From: Ehretia macrophylla
Lineage: Eukaryota; Streptophyta; Magnoliopsida; Boraginales; Ehretiaceae
Reading direction: 5' to 3'
DNA length: 64,000 nt
Assembly: GCA_037974665.1 (NCBI GenBank)
Contig: CM075766.1
Span: 44,939,569-45,003,568, forward strand
The notes below the pieces were generated by a model that was not told the origin of the DNA, did no database searches, and saw nothing but the letters and a program-made list of their open reading frames with translations. Below, in pieces: positions 37,801 through 48,335 of this stretch (the first letter of the stretch is position 1; each line of letters opens with the position of its first letter). The position numbers and the translations under genes are program-made.

Positions 37801-40350
37801 TAGGCCAAGGCCTATTTATATTAGAGATGCATTACCTGCTGAACAGATTCGTCAAAATGGAAATGTCGATGAATCTTCAGTAGCGGGTGACCCCTCATCA
37901 GTGTCTGCAATGGCATCTCTGGGTCTTAAAAATCCACAGGATATATGGAGCCTAAAGGAAAATTCAAAAGTATTTCTGGAGGCACTAAGATTGTTCTTCT
38001 TGAAAAGAGAAAAGGTTTGATCTCCTACCTGGCTTTTCTACCCTTTTTCTAGTTGCATTGTTTGTTACTTTCTTTGTTTACTTTTTCTGGGGTGGTATGT
38101 TGACATTGGAATTTATGTATGTGTTTACCCTTTTCTAGTCAATGTTTAAAGTTTTCCCTTGATCCCAGTCTCTTTTTTCTCTCCTCTTTCACAGGAGATT
38201 GGGAATCTGAGTTTTGACAAGGATGATCAGTTAGCTGTAGAATTTGTCACTGCTGCCGCGAATATTCGAGCTTCTTCTTTTGGGATTCCATTGCACAGTC
38301 TGTTTGAAGCTAAGGGCATTGCTGGCAACATTGTGCATGCTGTTGCAACCACAAATGCTATTATTGCTGGGTTGATTGTGATTGAGGCAATTAAGGTCTT
38401 GCAGAATGATATTAGCAATTACAGGTGGGTTTTAGTTGCTTTACCACCCTTCTGTTGTTTTGCCAATTTTAAGGCATCTCAAGTGACTTAGCGTGAACGA
38501 GGTCCCTCCTTACTCCTCCTTCGTATACCTTTTCAACTCAACAAGATATGAGAAAGGGATAGAGAAAGAAAGGAAAAAGATTACTTTGATTTTAGGGAAT
38601 AAATTTATATGTGCTCAAGCTTATCGTAAATCCAAACTTGCTTGAGTTAACTTTGACGCTCTGAGGTGCTGAAAGGACTGTGTGATAGTATGTGAAGCTT
38701 GTAGATCTTCTTCGTTGCATTTTCAACTGTTTGACATATTGATTTTCGTGATGCCAGTTATATTGAATCATGTGTATTTCATGCGGTTTCTTGCACAACC
38801 AATTAATGGTATACGTTTTTGCTTTCTTTCAACAAAATGTAGATATAACATCATGGCTTTAATATAGTAACTTGCAAAGTGCTGTTGAAAATATCTGAAT
38901 CTAGAAATTCCCAGTTTGATGAAAGGAAGAGGTTCTTTTTTATGCTGTGCTGAATACCTATTCTTCCTGAGTATGTACTTAAAATTTTTTGCAGAAATGG
39001 ACGTCTCTTTATCCTGTCAGTAGAAGCCTAGAAATTCTATGTTTCCTATATTCTTTTTACAAGATTAGAACCTATACTAAAAAAAAAAAGAAAAAGAAAA
39101 AAGAGATAGCTAGCAAATTAGCATTTTGAAATGTTAAATTACCAACTTCTGTGGCCACTGTTGTCTAAATTTTTTTTGTACTTTATGCAGAATGACGTAT
39201 TGTCTTGAACATCCTTCCAAAAAGATGCTTCTTATGCCAGTTGAGCCATTCGAGCCAAACAAATCATGTTACGTCTGCTCTGAGGTTTGTTGAAAGTCTT
39301 CTATTTTCATCAATCATTGGACTTTAAATTGTTTTCTCTTTTCTATGTTATGCATTTCAGCTGGATTACAACTCCTTTTCATCTTGTGTAACATATATGC
39401 AAGTAGACGCCGTTGTCACTCGAGATTAATACTCACCGTTCAAAGTTGCGGGACGTCGTTGAGAAGATTGTTAAAGCCAAGCTTGGCATGAATCTGCCAT
39501 TGATTATGCATGGGTCAGCCCTCCTTTATGAGGTTGGAGATGATCTTGAGGAAGATATGGTTGCCAATTATGAAGCAAACCTGGAAAAGGTATTTTAGCT
39601 TTGCTTGTTATATATCATATCATTCACGTTTGGTAGTTTTTCTTGTATCCGAAGCTGATATTGTGCTTTCTGTGAACCTTCTTCACCAAATTAAGATATT
39701 GTGCTTTCTGTTCTGCCCAGGTTTTATCACAGCTTCCTTCTCCTGTCACTGGAGGAACAATTCTCACAGTTGAAGATCTACAGCAAGAGCTGACATGCAG
39801 TGTCAATATCAAACATAGGTCTGTATCATCCCTATTTGTTGGGTTAGAAGAAAGACACAAGAACTTGACTGATAATTTAGAAAAACTGATAATTTGTTAT
39901 GTATTTTTTGCTCTTTCTGACTTGGTTCTCAAGTGTTGTATGCTTTTAAGTGCTAAGAAAGGTCTAATCTTATACAGAGAGGAATTTGATGAGGAGAAGG
40001 AACCTGATGGAATGGTTCTTTCTGGATGGACTGAAGCTCTTGCTTTAGGAAAGAATAACACCACATCCATCAACAATGGCGCGACCACATCCCATGTGTC
40101 TCAAGACAAGCCTCTGGAAACTGAAGAGGATGACGAGCTGGTAATTGTTCAAGCAGGAGCTATGGGTGACGTTGCTGGGAAGAAAAGAAAGCTGTCCGAT
40201 GTTTCTAATGCTGCCACTTCAGATATGCCTTCTATCACTGATGAAGCAAGGGGTAGAAGAAAGACACAAGAACTTGACGATGATGGCGATGTAGTTGTCA
40301 TGCTTGATGATGGAAATTCAGACCTCAGCAAGAAGAAGAGGGTGCAATAG
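34892..40350 (+). CDS. SAE2: SUMO-activating enzyme E1 catalytic subunit 2
   Basis: Exons: 34892-34924, 35056-35145, 36452-36535, 36620-36838, 36963-37064, 37556-38014, 38195-38424, 39191-39284, 39407-39589, 39721-39818, 39978-40350; 654 residues, all joins in frame. The ThiF/E1 fold is clear: nucleotide loop [11 protein letters not shown] (about 17-27), [30 protein letters not shown], the zinc-ligand pair CYECQP, and catalytic Cys about 168 in [11 protein letters not shown] second zinc pair sits in CYVCSE, then a ubiquitin-fold domain ([13 protein letters not shown], about 460-520), an acidic SIM-like DDELVIVQ and basic nuclear signals KKRKL and KKKRVQ. With SAE1 it adenylates SUMO and carries it as a thioester to SCE1/UBC9 in the nucleus. 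All key residues are present. Confidence 0.95.
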
Positions 40351-40774
40351 TTAGTTGCATTTGACTGCATTTAAATGGCATATCTTAGAGTCTAATTTTG
40401 TACCATATAAAGTAATGATGATTCTTTTGGTGCTTGAAAGTTCAGACTTTAATTTTTGTTTTAGGTCTTAACCTTCAACTTTTGACCCTAGGTAAATTAA
40501 TACCCATGTTTCTGAAGTTTCAGTGTAGTAATTTGGAACATAACCACAAATATGTCTTCTAATTTAGCTGTGTTGGTCGGTTTTGAACGTTGTAACACTG
40601 TTAGCGTGTACAAAGAATTAGCAACAACAAACTAATTGATGATTCTGTTGCTAGCACTTGATGCTTATGCTTATTTCTTTTCTTTTTCATGCTTGTAACT
40701 GCTTCCTACACATCTACATCCTGGTCAGTTTTGCAGATTAGTTGGTCCTTCAGAATCTACAGCATGGTAATACG
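40351..40774. other. SAE2 3' UTR and downstream DNA
   Basis: AT-rich sequence after the stop codon. No clear gene. Confidence 0.4.
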
Positions 40775-41035
40775 GGTGTACCTCCATGCTCGGCCACTCA
40801 GGTTGCTTCTCCCCGGACCTTCCGTATAACAAGAATTTTGTACATCAGGTCGCCATTTGATAGGAGAGAATTTTTGGAAGTTTGATCTTTAGTGCATCCA
40901 CCGTGCTCAGACACAGAGGTTGCTTCTCCTTGGACCTTGCACATAGTAAGAATTTCGTGCATCAAGTTGTTCTTTGACGAGAAAGAATTTTTGAAAATTG
41001 ATCTTTATTGCATCCAAGTAAAAGGTCTTGTGTTT
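40775..41035 (+). repeat. Two-copy tandem repeat with SINE-like words
   Basis: Two diverged copies of about 120 bp (about 40775-40895 and 40896-41030) each contain GGTTGCTTCTCC..GGACCTT, AAGAATTT.GT.CATCA and GAGAATTTTTG. The CTTCTCCCCGGACCTT and GTACATCAGGT words resemble the 3' body of TS/Au-type plant SINEs (from memory), but no tRNA-related head is visible. Confidence 0.4.
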
Positions 41036-42595
41036 CCCAAGTGCATCTTGTAGCAGCATAGGGGTTCATATTAATTTTGTAAAGTTCAGCATATATATCA
41101 TATTATAACTTCCATGAACTAAATCTAACGAATGCTACTATCCTATTGGTGGTGATTTCGATTTTATTATGGAGGTTTAAGGGTTTATCTATGTATGACT
41201 AATAAAATAATTAAACAAATAAAATTCAAAAGAGAACCATGTTTTTCTTTAAAACCACTAGATTTAAACTTGGGAATAGAAGCACCTCTTTTTGAGGTTA
41301 AGAGTAAAAAATATTTGGATGATTAATGGGATCATCTTGTGGTGAATCCTATCACCTCAGACTCTTATTTTTCCTCACTTGTTAACAAGTAAATTGGATA
41401 CTCTTTTTTGTAACGTGATAGAACTTTATTGTAGATCTTCACGTTAACCAGATCATTATATTCATTTTAAGATTGGCTCTACTACCCTAAACAAAATAAA
41501 AAAGGCCAAAAGGAAAAAAGAAGAAATCAATTTCGACATTTGACTTCAATTCCAATCACTTAAGTTGGGCTGGGTAGTCTAGCCCACTATAACACTGATT
41601 TTTAGTTCTATAATTACATGCGTATTTATCTATTTTTATCTTTTCACTAATAATAAATATGAGAAATGCTATATATTATTTTTATTATCCAAATATTATT
41701 TTTTATATGTATACTTAGTTGACATACTAAAAGAAAAAAAATTAAAAAATTAATTATTTTTACATACTAACTAAATAAAGGTGATATTTAAACAATAAAA
41801 ATAAAGTGATATATAATAATACTCTCATAATATATAAAAGCTCTACATAGTCCTTTTCTTGTTCAGCAAAGTAAAGCTTCTAAGCTTATAGCATTTATTT
41901 ATTTATTTATTTTTTCAGATCAAAAGCTTAGTACAGTAAAACATCTATAAATTAATACTTAATAAATTAATAATTTCTTTTAATTAATAAAAATGTCCAG
42001 TCCCGACTTGGGACCAGTGTAAAAAGTTGATAAATTCGATAAAATTATAAAATAATATATTAAAAAAATATCCTTTGTATTTTATTGACTCAAATATTTC
42101 ATAAATTAATAATTAGCTAAAAAGTATATAATATCTTGATTATGAGATTTTCTCAAAATATAAATTAAGAGTAGATTGTCTTTTGTTGAACTTCAAATCT
42201 AATTGAATTTCATATTTGATTATTTAAACAGAAAAAATTGAGATAATTTTACAAGGATTATGATAGTTTTCATCCTAATCCTACAATGACTTGGATACGA
42301 TATTATAGAAACTTTGTTCTAATTCTACTAAATTAAATTTTATCTTCTATTCTCATTACTTATTTTTTCAAATTGGACTGGAAAAATACAAGTCGCTTTT
42401 CAAAAAAAAATCATAATCATAATATGTTTACTATAAATCCAAAAAAATTAAAAATATATCTATAAATTAATAGTTATTGATTTATTGATAAATTAATATC
42501 TCGCTAAATTAATAGAATTTGGTGGTACCAATGCTATTAATTTAGAGAGGTTGTACTATATACTGAAAATCAAATCAAAATCATATAGGAAGAGG
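41036..42595. other. AT-rich intergenic stretch before the RPT4-like pseudogene
   Basis: Contains one MITE copy (41658-41829) and otherwise very AT-rich DNA. No gene recognised. Confidence 0.45.
41658..41829. mobile_element. MITE, family A copy 1
   Basis: About 172 bp with inverted ends TATGAGAAATGCTATATAT and, in reverse, TATGAGAGTATTATTATATA, plus matching interior words (ACATACTAA, GTTGACATACTAA). A sequence with the same ends lies at 55444-55617. No clear target duplication. Confidence 0.55.
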
Positions 42596-42739
42596 ATGTT
42601 GAGTGAGGCTGAAGATGCTACCCGCTGCCGCACGGCGGTTGCCGATTACCGCAGAAAGCTCCTCCAGCACAAGGAGCTCGAGTCTCACGTTCGAGCTGGT
42701 ACGTATCCATTTGCCAACCTTTTCAGAACCCTAGCTCTC

Positions 42740-43216
42740 TGTAATGATCCCACATCGGAATCTCGTTCTCACAAGGGGTGCTTCTTAAATATAAGGGGTT
42801 CTCCCACTTAACAGACTAGTCTTTTGTGATAGGCTCTTCCTTTGGGCTTAAGTTATTACATTCTTGGGCTTATTTTGTTACATTGGTACTTTCATTGAGA
42901 GTGGCCTCCATGGCGGGTAGACTATAGGCTATATTAAGGTGTGGTAAGTGCCACACTGAATACTGATAGGTGGGTGCAACCGCAAAAAAAAAAAAAAAAA
43001 AGGGTTACCATCGGGTCAGTGTCGATAGACTAGCTCGACGTGGACGTTGACACTTAATTTAAGGGGGATGGAATGTAATGATCCCACATCGGAATCTCAC
43101 TCTCACAAGGGGTGCTTCTTAAGTACAAGGGGTTCTCCTACTTAACAAACTAGTCTTTTGGGCTGGGCTATTCCTTTGGGCTTAAGTTGTTACATTCTTG
43201 GACTTATTTTGTTACA
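42740..43216 (+). mobile_element. TRIM element (143-bp LTRs) in RPT4 pseudogene intron 1
   Basis: LTRs at 42740-42882 and 43074-43216 both run from TGTAATGATCCCACATCGGA to TATTTTGTTACA. The 191-bp interior begins TTGGTACTTTCATTGAGAG, a primer-site-like leader, and ends with a purine tract AAGGGGGATGGAA before the second LTR. No coding capacity. The left flank is ctctc and the right flank ttaat, so there is no matching duplication. Confidence 0.85.
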
Positions 43217-43692
43217 TTAATGTTATAATTCTTGGGATTTCAAGGAGTAATTAGAGAACAATTCGTGATGAACTCAATAGAGCTTGTGAGATTTCATTAA
43301 TTTGCATAAAAAATTACAATGAAGAAGAAGAAGACAGAAAAGACTAAAAAGTGAAATAACCAAAATAACAATATAGATTTCGCTACCATATGCTAATGCC
43401 TAACAAACTCTTGTACCATCCACACAGCTCAGAATATTCTCACTCTCAACTACAGTCCACGTAATCCTCCAAATAGATGGGCTTTATGCGTTTACGAACA
43501 CTACTTCTTTGCCTTTGGGCCTTGTTATCGAAGATTGGCCCTGCTTCGATAGTATATGCTAGTTTATTGCAATCCAAGTCCTGTGGATTCATAACATTGC
43601 TTTCCACCTCTGAAAGAACCTTGTCAAGGTTCAAAGACAGCTTTGAAATCTTGCAAGTCTAACCACGATACTTCCTCTTGTGGCAAATGCTG

Positions 43693-43965
43693 TCATTTAA
43701 TCCACACTTGAGGAATGATAATGCCTTTCCTAAGAACCACTCGTGGGTTTAAAATTTCAGCCGGTTGTAGTAATGACATCTCTGAATGAGGTGATAGAAC
43801 AATTTGATCTGATGAAACCCCTGTACTTCCAACAGCTTTCTTCAAGAGATAAACAGGGAATATAGGATGAATTTTAGCATTCGGTGGCAACGCCAAACGA
43901 TAAGCAACCGGACCAATCTTAGCTGTTACTTTAAAAGGACCGATAAATTTCCTGCTAAGCTTGTT
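43693..43965 (-). pseudogene. Ty3/gypsy integrase C-terminal tail
   Basis: NKLSRKFIGPFKVTAKIGP, VAYRLALPPNAKIHPIFPVY and LLKK are the conserved end of gypsy polyproteins between the integrase core and the LTR. The frame continues from the captured gene pieces without a stop. Farther on (43634-43446) a related frame continues to the LTR. Confidence 0.85.
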
Positions 43966-44019
43966 GTTGCCTTGTTCGCGAACAGAAGTCTGTATATATA
44001 TGGCTACAAATGGACTAAT

Positions 44020-44211
44020 ATCCAATCCACATTCACCAATCGCCACCACATTTCCTTTCTCAATTCCCTCTTTAGCTAATGATAGAAGTGCCTCAAAATG
44101 TTTCCCTGGATCCCCACTCGCATCGAATTCTTTGCATCTTGTTGGATGCACACAAACAGTGCAAAAAAGTCTGGCATTTGTTTCTGCAATAGCAAGAGCT
44201 TCCTTCACATT
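44020..44211 (-). pseudogene. TatD-like DNase fragment, second part
   Basis: KEALAIAETNARLFCT, VHPTRCKEFDASGDP, LLSLAKEGIEKG and VVAIGECGLD match plant TatD-related deoxyribonucleases, where the VHP and GECGLD motifs carry metal-site residues. Only this central piece is present, in frame with its neighbours. Confidence 0.8.
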
Positions 44212-44571
44212 TCTGCCTTCAAGAGGTGGAATGTTTGATAGCAGATGATATATCGTGTGAATAGAAAGCTCCATGCTTTCGCTTAACTGGCTCTTAGTGT
44301 TAGCATTTGGAGTTGCACTTTGGTCATCGGAGATATTTTTATCATCTAAAGTTCGTGAAAGCTTTTCCAGGTTGGTGTAAGTAAAATAGCAGATATCAAC
44401 GTAGTTGAAATATTTGGATGCAAGCAAATCCAAACTAATATCACCCACAACCAATTCAGAGTGAACAAAGGTATGAAGAAGCTTGTAGAAAATAACAGAA
44501 TGAAACTTGCCTCCTTTGCCGACTTTGACGAACTCCATTATCGTCTCCCAGACTACTTCTCGAATAGTTTT
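44212..44571 (-). pseudogene. Nucleolar NOC4-like fragment inside the TatD piece
   Basis: About 120 codons: REVVWETIMEFVKVGKGGKF, LLDLLASKYFNYVD-type words, FTYTNLEKLSRTLDDKNI and LSNIPPLEG. They recall the N-terminal part of plant NOC4/CBF-family nucleolar proteins (from memory). It sits exactly between two TatD pieces, as if inserted. Confidence 0.55.
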
Positions 44572-44676
44572 CTTCGATTCCTCAAGCGAACCCCCAGTCA
44601 CGATAATTCGCTCGATGCCATTGTATATTCCTTTGGACATATTATCTGTGAATTTAACAACTATGTCTATCATCTT
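44572..44676 (-). pseudogene. TatD-like DNase fragment, first part
   Basis: KMIDIVVKFTDNMSKGIYNG resembles the TatD N-terminus (IDI-NFTD-MFKGIYNG), joined directly to IERIIVTGGSLEESK from a later part of the same family. About 20 family residues between the two are missing. Confidence 0.75.
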
Positions 44677-44778
44677 TATGGAGTAGTCATGAGAAAGAGA
44701 AAAGAAATCCATAGTCGACAACCATAAAGAGCCATTACATGCACCATCCATCATCAAGAAAAACACTCCCATGGCAGC

Positions 44779-44877
44779 CAAAAGAACCAGTACATAAAAT
44801 GTGATCAAATTAATGATGAAAACATGACCACCCCATGTTGAACCCATGTAGAAATACCCAAAAGCTAAGGCCAGAGC
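44779..44877 (-). pseudogene. STT3 oligosaccharyltransferase fragment
   Basis: About 33 codons, ALALAFGYFYMGSTWGG then HVFIINLITFYVLVLL, match the conserved STT3 segment with the YFYMV-SWGGY-F-INLIP pattern. It is a hydrophobic membrane piece only, open on both sides into unrelated sequence. Confidence 0.75.
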
Positions 44878-44892
44878 CGAAGCAAGTGAACT

Positions 44893-45224
44893 TGTATTCA
44901 CATTTTTCTCCGGTATTTGATCAAAGACTTTCCTAGCCTCCAACAACCGACCATATTTCGCAAACCCACTCAAAATCGCCACCCAAAAAATAATCTTTGG
45001 CTTCTCAACCTTCTTAAGTAACCCCACGCCAACTCTAAATCCTTCAACACGCTTCCAGCAGATATCCTACTTACCACGGTAGCTTCATTAGGCCAAAAGA
45101 CCCCACGAGCATCTCCAATGCTACCACAATCAATGTAAATTTTCAACAAAGCATTACCAACCAAAACATCAAGATCCAACCCAAGAATCAACATATTCCA
45201 AGAAACCAATTCTCTCTTCAGCAT
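44893..45224 (-). pseudogene. PPR protein fragments (PLS type)
   Basis: Two frames: 45224-45030 has LVSWNMLI, LDLDVLVGNALLKIYIDCGS and PNEATVVSRISAGSVLKDLE; 45015-44893 has FWVAILSGFAKYGRLLEARK and VFDQIPEKNV. These are typical repeats of PLS-class pentatricopeptide proteins. They are not continuous and may come from one or two genes. Confidence 0.75.
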
Positions 45225-45227
45225 TTA

Positions 45228-45440
45228 ATCAAACAGTTTACTCAACATCACAGAATGCATATCTTCAACTAATTTCAACTTATTCCCATCAACCAGAACA
45301 TTCAACCACAAACTATAATTAAACGTCCCGGGTTTAAACACAAATTCTTTTTCCATAACATCAAGTATACGAATAATTTCATTATAAAATTCAAATTTCG
45401 CATAATATTCAATGAAGAAGAAGAAAGTACCATTACTTAT
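45228..45440 (-). pseudogene. PPR protein fragment, MEE40 (At3g53700)-like
   Basis: IEYYAKFEFYNEIIRILDVM, FKPGTFNYSLWLNVLVDGNK and LKLVEDMHSVM follow the pattern LIESYAQFEL..LNLLVDGNSLKLVE of the MEE40 P-class PPR protein (recalled from memory). It follows the gag-like region in the same frame. Confidence 0.7.
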
Positions 45441-46019
45441 TTTAACATCTGAACCTTGCTTCATGTCATTCATGCCTAGAAACTGTTTGCCGAAATGCTC
45501 AACCCAGAGAATGTTCAAATTGCTTATGATTGGCTTGCGTTGCTCGTTGCCGCCACCGTTTGAAGAGATCTCGTTATCGATCATCTGTCCTGAAGTATCT
45601 TCGTCGGATTTTATTACGTCATTGCACGAGGTATGGTCTTCCGACGTAACAACAGTTGGTGAAAAAACTTGAGTACCCATGATAGTGGTGATTGGAGAAC
45701 TCACCGATGGAATAGGTGGAATAGTCGGAGCTATCTCATGCACGAAACCCGGAGGGGTAGTAGGTGTTGTCTCCGATAATGGTATAGAAGGGGCTGTCGT
45801 CATCGTTGACAAAGTGGGCGCCGGAGATGGTAGAGCTCCAAATTTGTCAATTAAGAGCGCAATATATCGGTCAAATTTGGCGTCAAGAGCCGTGAGCATA
45901 GAATTGAGAGTGCCAAGAGTTTGTTGATGGTTATCAAGCCATTAAGAATGCTCGTTTGCAGTTTGCTCGAGCTTCTTCACCGTCTCCTCCATAGCATCGA
46001 ATATTATTCCGTTCGCCAT
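45441..46019 (-). pseudogene. gag-like start of the chimeric retrotransposon, broken
   Basis: MANGIIFDAMEETVKKLEQT begins at 46019 as in many plant gypsy gag genes and meets a stop at about 45946. The frame 45899-45225 then carries a Pro/Thr/Ser-rich stretch without a known domain, then an unplaced segment (DEDTSGQMIDNEISSNGGGN) that may be another captured piece. Confidence 0.55.
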
Positions 46020-46670
46020 GTTCGACTCTCAACGAGAGCACCAATGTTATAGTTCTTGGGATTTCAAGGAGTAATTAGAGAACAATTCGTGATGAGCTCA
46101 ACGTAACAGAGCTTGTGAGATTTCATTAATTTGCAGAAAAAATTACATTGAAGAAGAATAAGACAGAAAAGACTGAAAAGTGAAATAACCAAAATAACAA
46201 TATAGATTTCACTGCCATATGCTAATGCCTAACAAACTCTTATACCATCCACATAGCTCAGAATATTTTCACTCTCAACTACAGTCCATGTAATCCTCCA
46301 AATAGATGGGCTTTATGTGTTTACGAATACTACTTCTTTGCCTTTGGGCCTTGTTATCGAAGATTGGCCCTGCTTTAATAGTATATGCTAGTTTATTGCA
46401 GTCCAAGTCCTGTGGATTCATAACACTCTATTCAATTTCACATTAAAAAGAATAACATTTCTCTTTATGATAATCTGATTTAACTTACTTTGGAATTCAG
46501 ATATTCATATAATGTGTATATGTACATGTGTGTGTGAGAGAGAGAGGTGATTCTTCCTCAACGGTCCGGAGGTGGCTAACGTGAATATTGCATGTATATA
46601 CTTACATATATATGTATATGCGTGTTTGTGTCACATATACATATATGCATATATATATATATATGATACA

Positions 46671-46872
46671 TTTGTTACTAGGTTCTGCATTGGTTAGTAT
46701 AATTAAGGACTAGACGTAGTTTTCAAAAGGTTTATAAGATAGATAATACTCGGTGCATATATGTATTAGTGCTTAGTCGGTTGCTCAATTTGTTACTAGG
46801 TTCTGCATTGGTTAATAGAATTGAAGGACTAGAAGTAGTTTTCGAAAGATTTATAAGAAAGATAATACTCCT
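46671..46872. repeat. Diverged direct duplication of about 83 bp
   Basis: Copies at about 46671-46752 and 46789-46872 share TTGTTACTAGGTTCTGCATT, AAGGACTAGA and AGATAATACTC. In pseudogene intron 1. Confidence 0.75.
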
Positions 46873-47280
46873 GGTAAATTGTTTTGCTGAAGTTGCACAT
46901 TAGAGTTTGTGCTACCGTACGGTTTTGGAAATTTGGAAAAAAACCTTCCGCAGTTACTCCACACAGCGAGTCGTTAGACACCTTCTTATGAATCAAAGGT
47001 GGTGATTATTAATTATATGGTATCATATCCTCTTATGTCCAATTGTAGCAAAGGCTAATCACAGGGTTTTTTTTGGTGCTTTTCCTATGAAAGCTGATAC
47101 GCATCTTCTACAGGTAAAGATAGATGTTAGTCATGCATCCTAGAGAAGACTGGTACATTCATTTTAGCTTTGTTTGTTGTAATTGTTTTCTGCATCCTTA
47201 AAATTCACAAGTAAAGCAGTCCTTCCCCACATGTTGTTTTGTTGTGGCATCATCTAATAGTTTTTGAAATTAATGTGTAC

Positions 47281-48335
47281 TGTTAGAATATACATTCATC
47301 CCACATCGGAAAATCAGAAACTCTTCCACGTGTGACTCCTCTCAAATCAGGTCACATGTGAGGGGGAGTGTTAGAATATAACACTTGTCCCATATCGAAA
47401 AATCAGAAACTCTAAGACCACCTTATAAGATCTTGGGCCACTCCACTTAATACCAATTGGTTTTAAGATGGAACCTCGGGATTCTTAACATGGTATCAGA
47501 GCTACCATCTTGGTAGCCTGTGCCACTGTCCTTATCGTTTCAAAACCATCGCAAAACCATTAAACTCCTTAGCCAATCGGATCTGTTCAGGTACGTTTTT
47601 ACCTCGGTTTTTGCACCCTCTTGCCACACTCGCTATACCATCAGAAAGGCCTCGTCACAAGCTTTCATGTCTTGTCACGTGTGACCCATCTGCTCTTGCT
47701 GACAGTGTCAGCTCTTGTTTCCAGGTTCTCTCTCGTTTCCAGGTTCTCTCCGGGTCACACGTGAGGGGGGGTGTTGGAATATACATTCCTCCCATATCGA
47801 AAAATCAGAAACTCTTCCACGTGTGACCCATCTCAAATCAGGTCACACGTGAGGGGGAGTGTTAGAATATAACATTTGTCCCATATCAGAAAATCACCAA
47901 CTCCAAATAAGCCATATAAGATGTTGGGCCACTCCACTTGTCACCAATTGGTTTTAAGATGAAACCTCAGGATTCTTAACATGGTATCAGAGTTAGGCCC
48001 ATGGTCTAGTCTTGTTCATCTTTCATGTCTTGCCACATGTGACCCATCTGTCTCTTTCGTGTCGCTCTCGCTGACAGTGTCAGCTCTCGTTTCCGAGTTC
48101 TCTCCGGGTGACACGTGAGGGGGGGTGTTGGAATATACATTCCTCCCACATCGGAAAATCAGAAACTCTTCCACGTGTGACTCCTCTCAAATCAGGTCAC
48201 ACGTGAGGGGGAGTGTTAGAATATAACACTTGTCCCATATCGAAAAATCAGAAACTCTAAGACCACCTTATAAGATCTTGGGCCACTCCACTTGATACAA
48301 ATTGATTTTAAAATGGAACCTCAGGATTCTTAACA
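47281..48335 (+). mobile_element. Tandem TRIM: three LTRs, two internal regions
   Basis: Three 210-bp LTRs (47281-47490, 47772-47981, 48126-48335) start TGTTAGAATATAC or TGTTGGAATATAC and end GGATTCTTAACA. The first two are each followed by TGGTATCAGAG, the primer site for initiator tRNA-Met. The two interiors are 281 and 144 bp and non-coding. Perfect target duplications TGTAC flank the whole array (47276-47280 and 48336-48340). Outer LTRs 1 and 3 resemble each other more than the middle one. Each LTR also holds an inner repeat of its own first 14 bases (GTGTTAGAATATAAC). Confidence 0.9.

Larger units (their letters stand above)
43221..46425 (-). mobile_element. Ty3/gypsy-derived LTR retrotransposon carrying host gene fragments
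   Basis: LTRs of 376 and 381 bp (43221-43596, 46045-46425) start TGTTAT and end ATAACA and differ at roughly 15-18 sites plus a small indel. Coding sense is minus. After the 46045 LTR come the leader TTGGTGCTCTCGTTGAGAG and a gag-like start MANGIIFDAMEETVKK (ATG 46019-46017) that stops within about 24 codons. At the other end is a Ty3/gypsy integrase C-terminal tail (GPFKVTAKIGPVAYRLALP, HPIFPVYLLKK, 43965-43693, frame broken towards 43446). Protease, reverse transcriptase, RNase H and the integrase core are absent. In their place lie pieces of several unrelated host genes, listed separately. Flanking pentamers do not match (attaa / ctcta). Confidence 0.88.

Noticed and set aside
43693-45899. 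Separate host genes for PPR, STT3, TatD or NOC4
   Set aside because: Each is a short internal piece without start, end or splice sites, bounded by LTRs of one retrotransposon.
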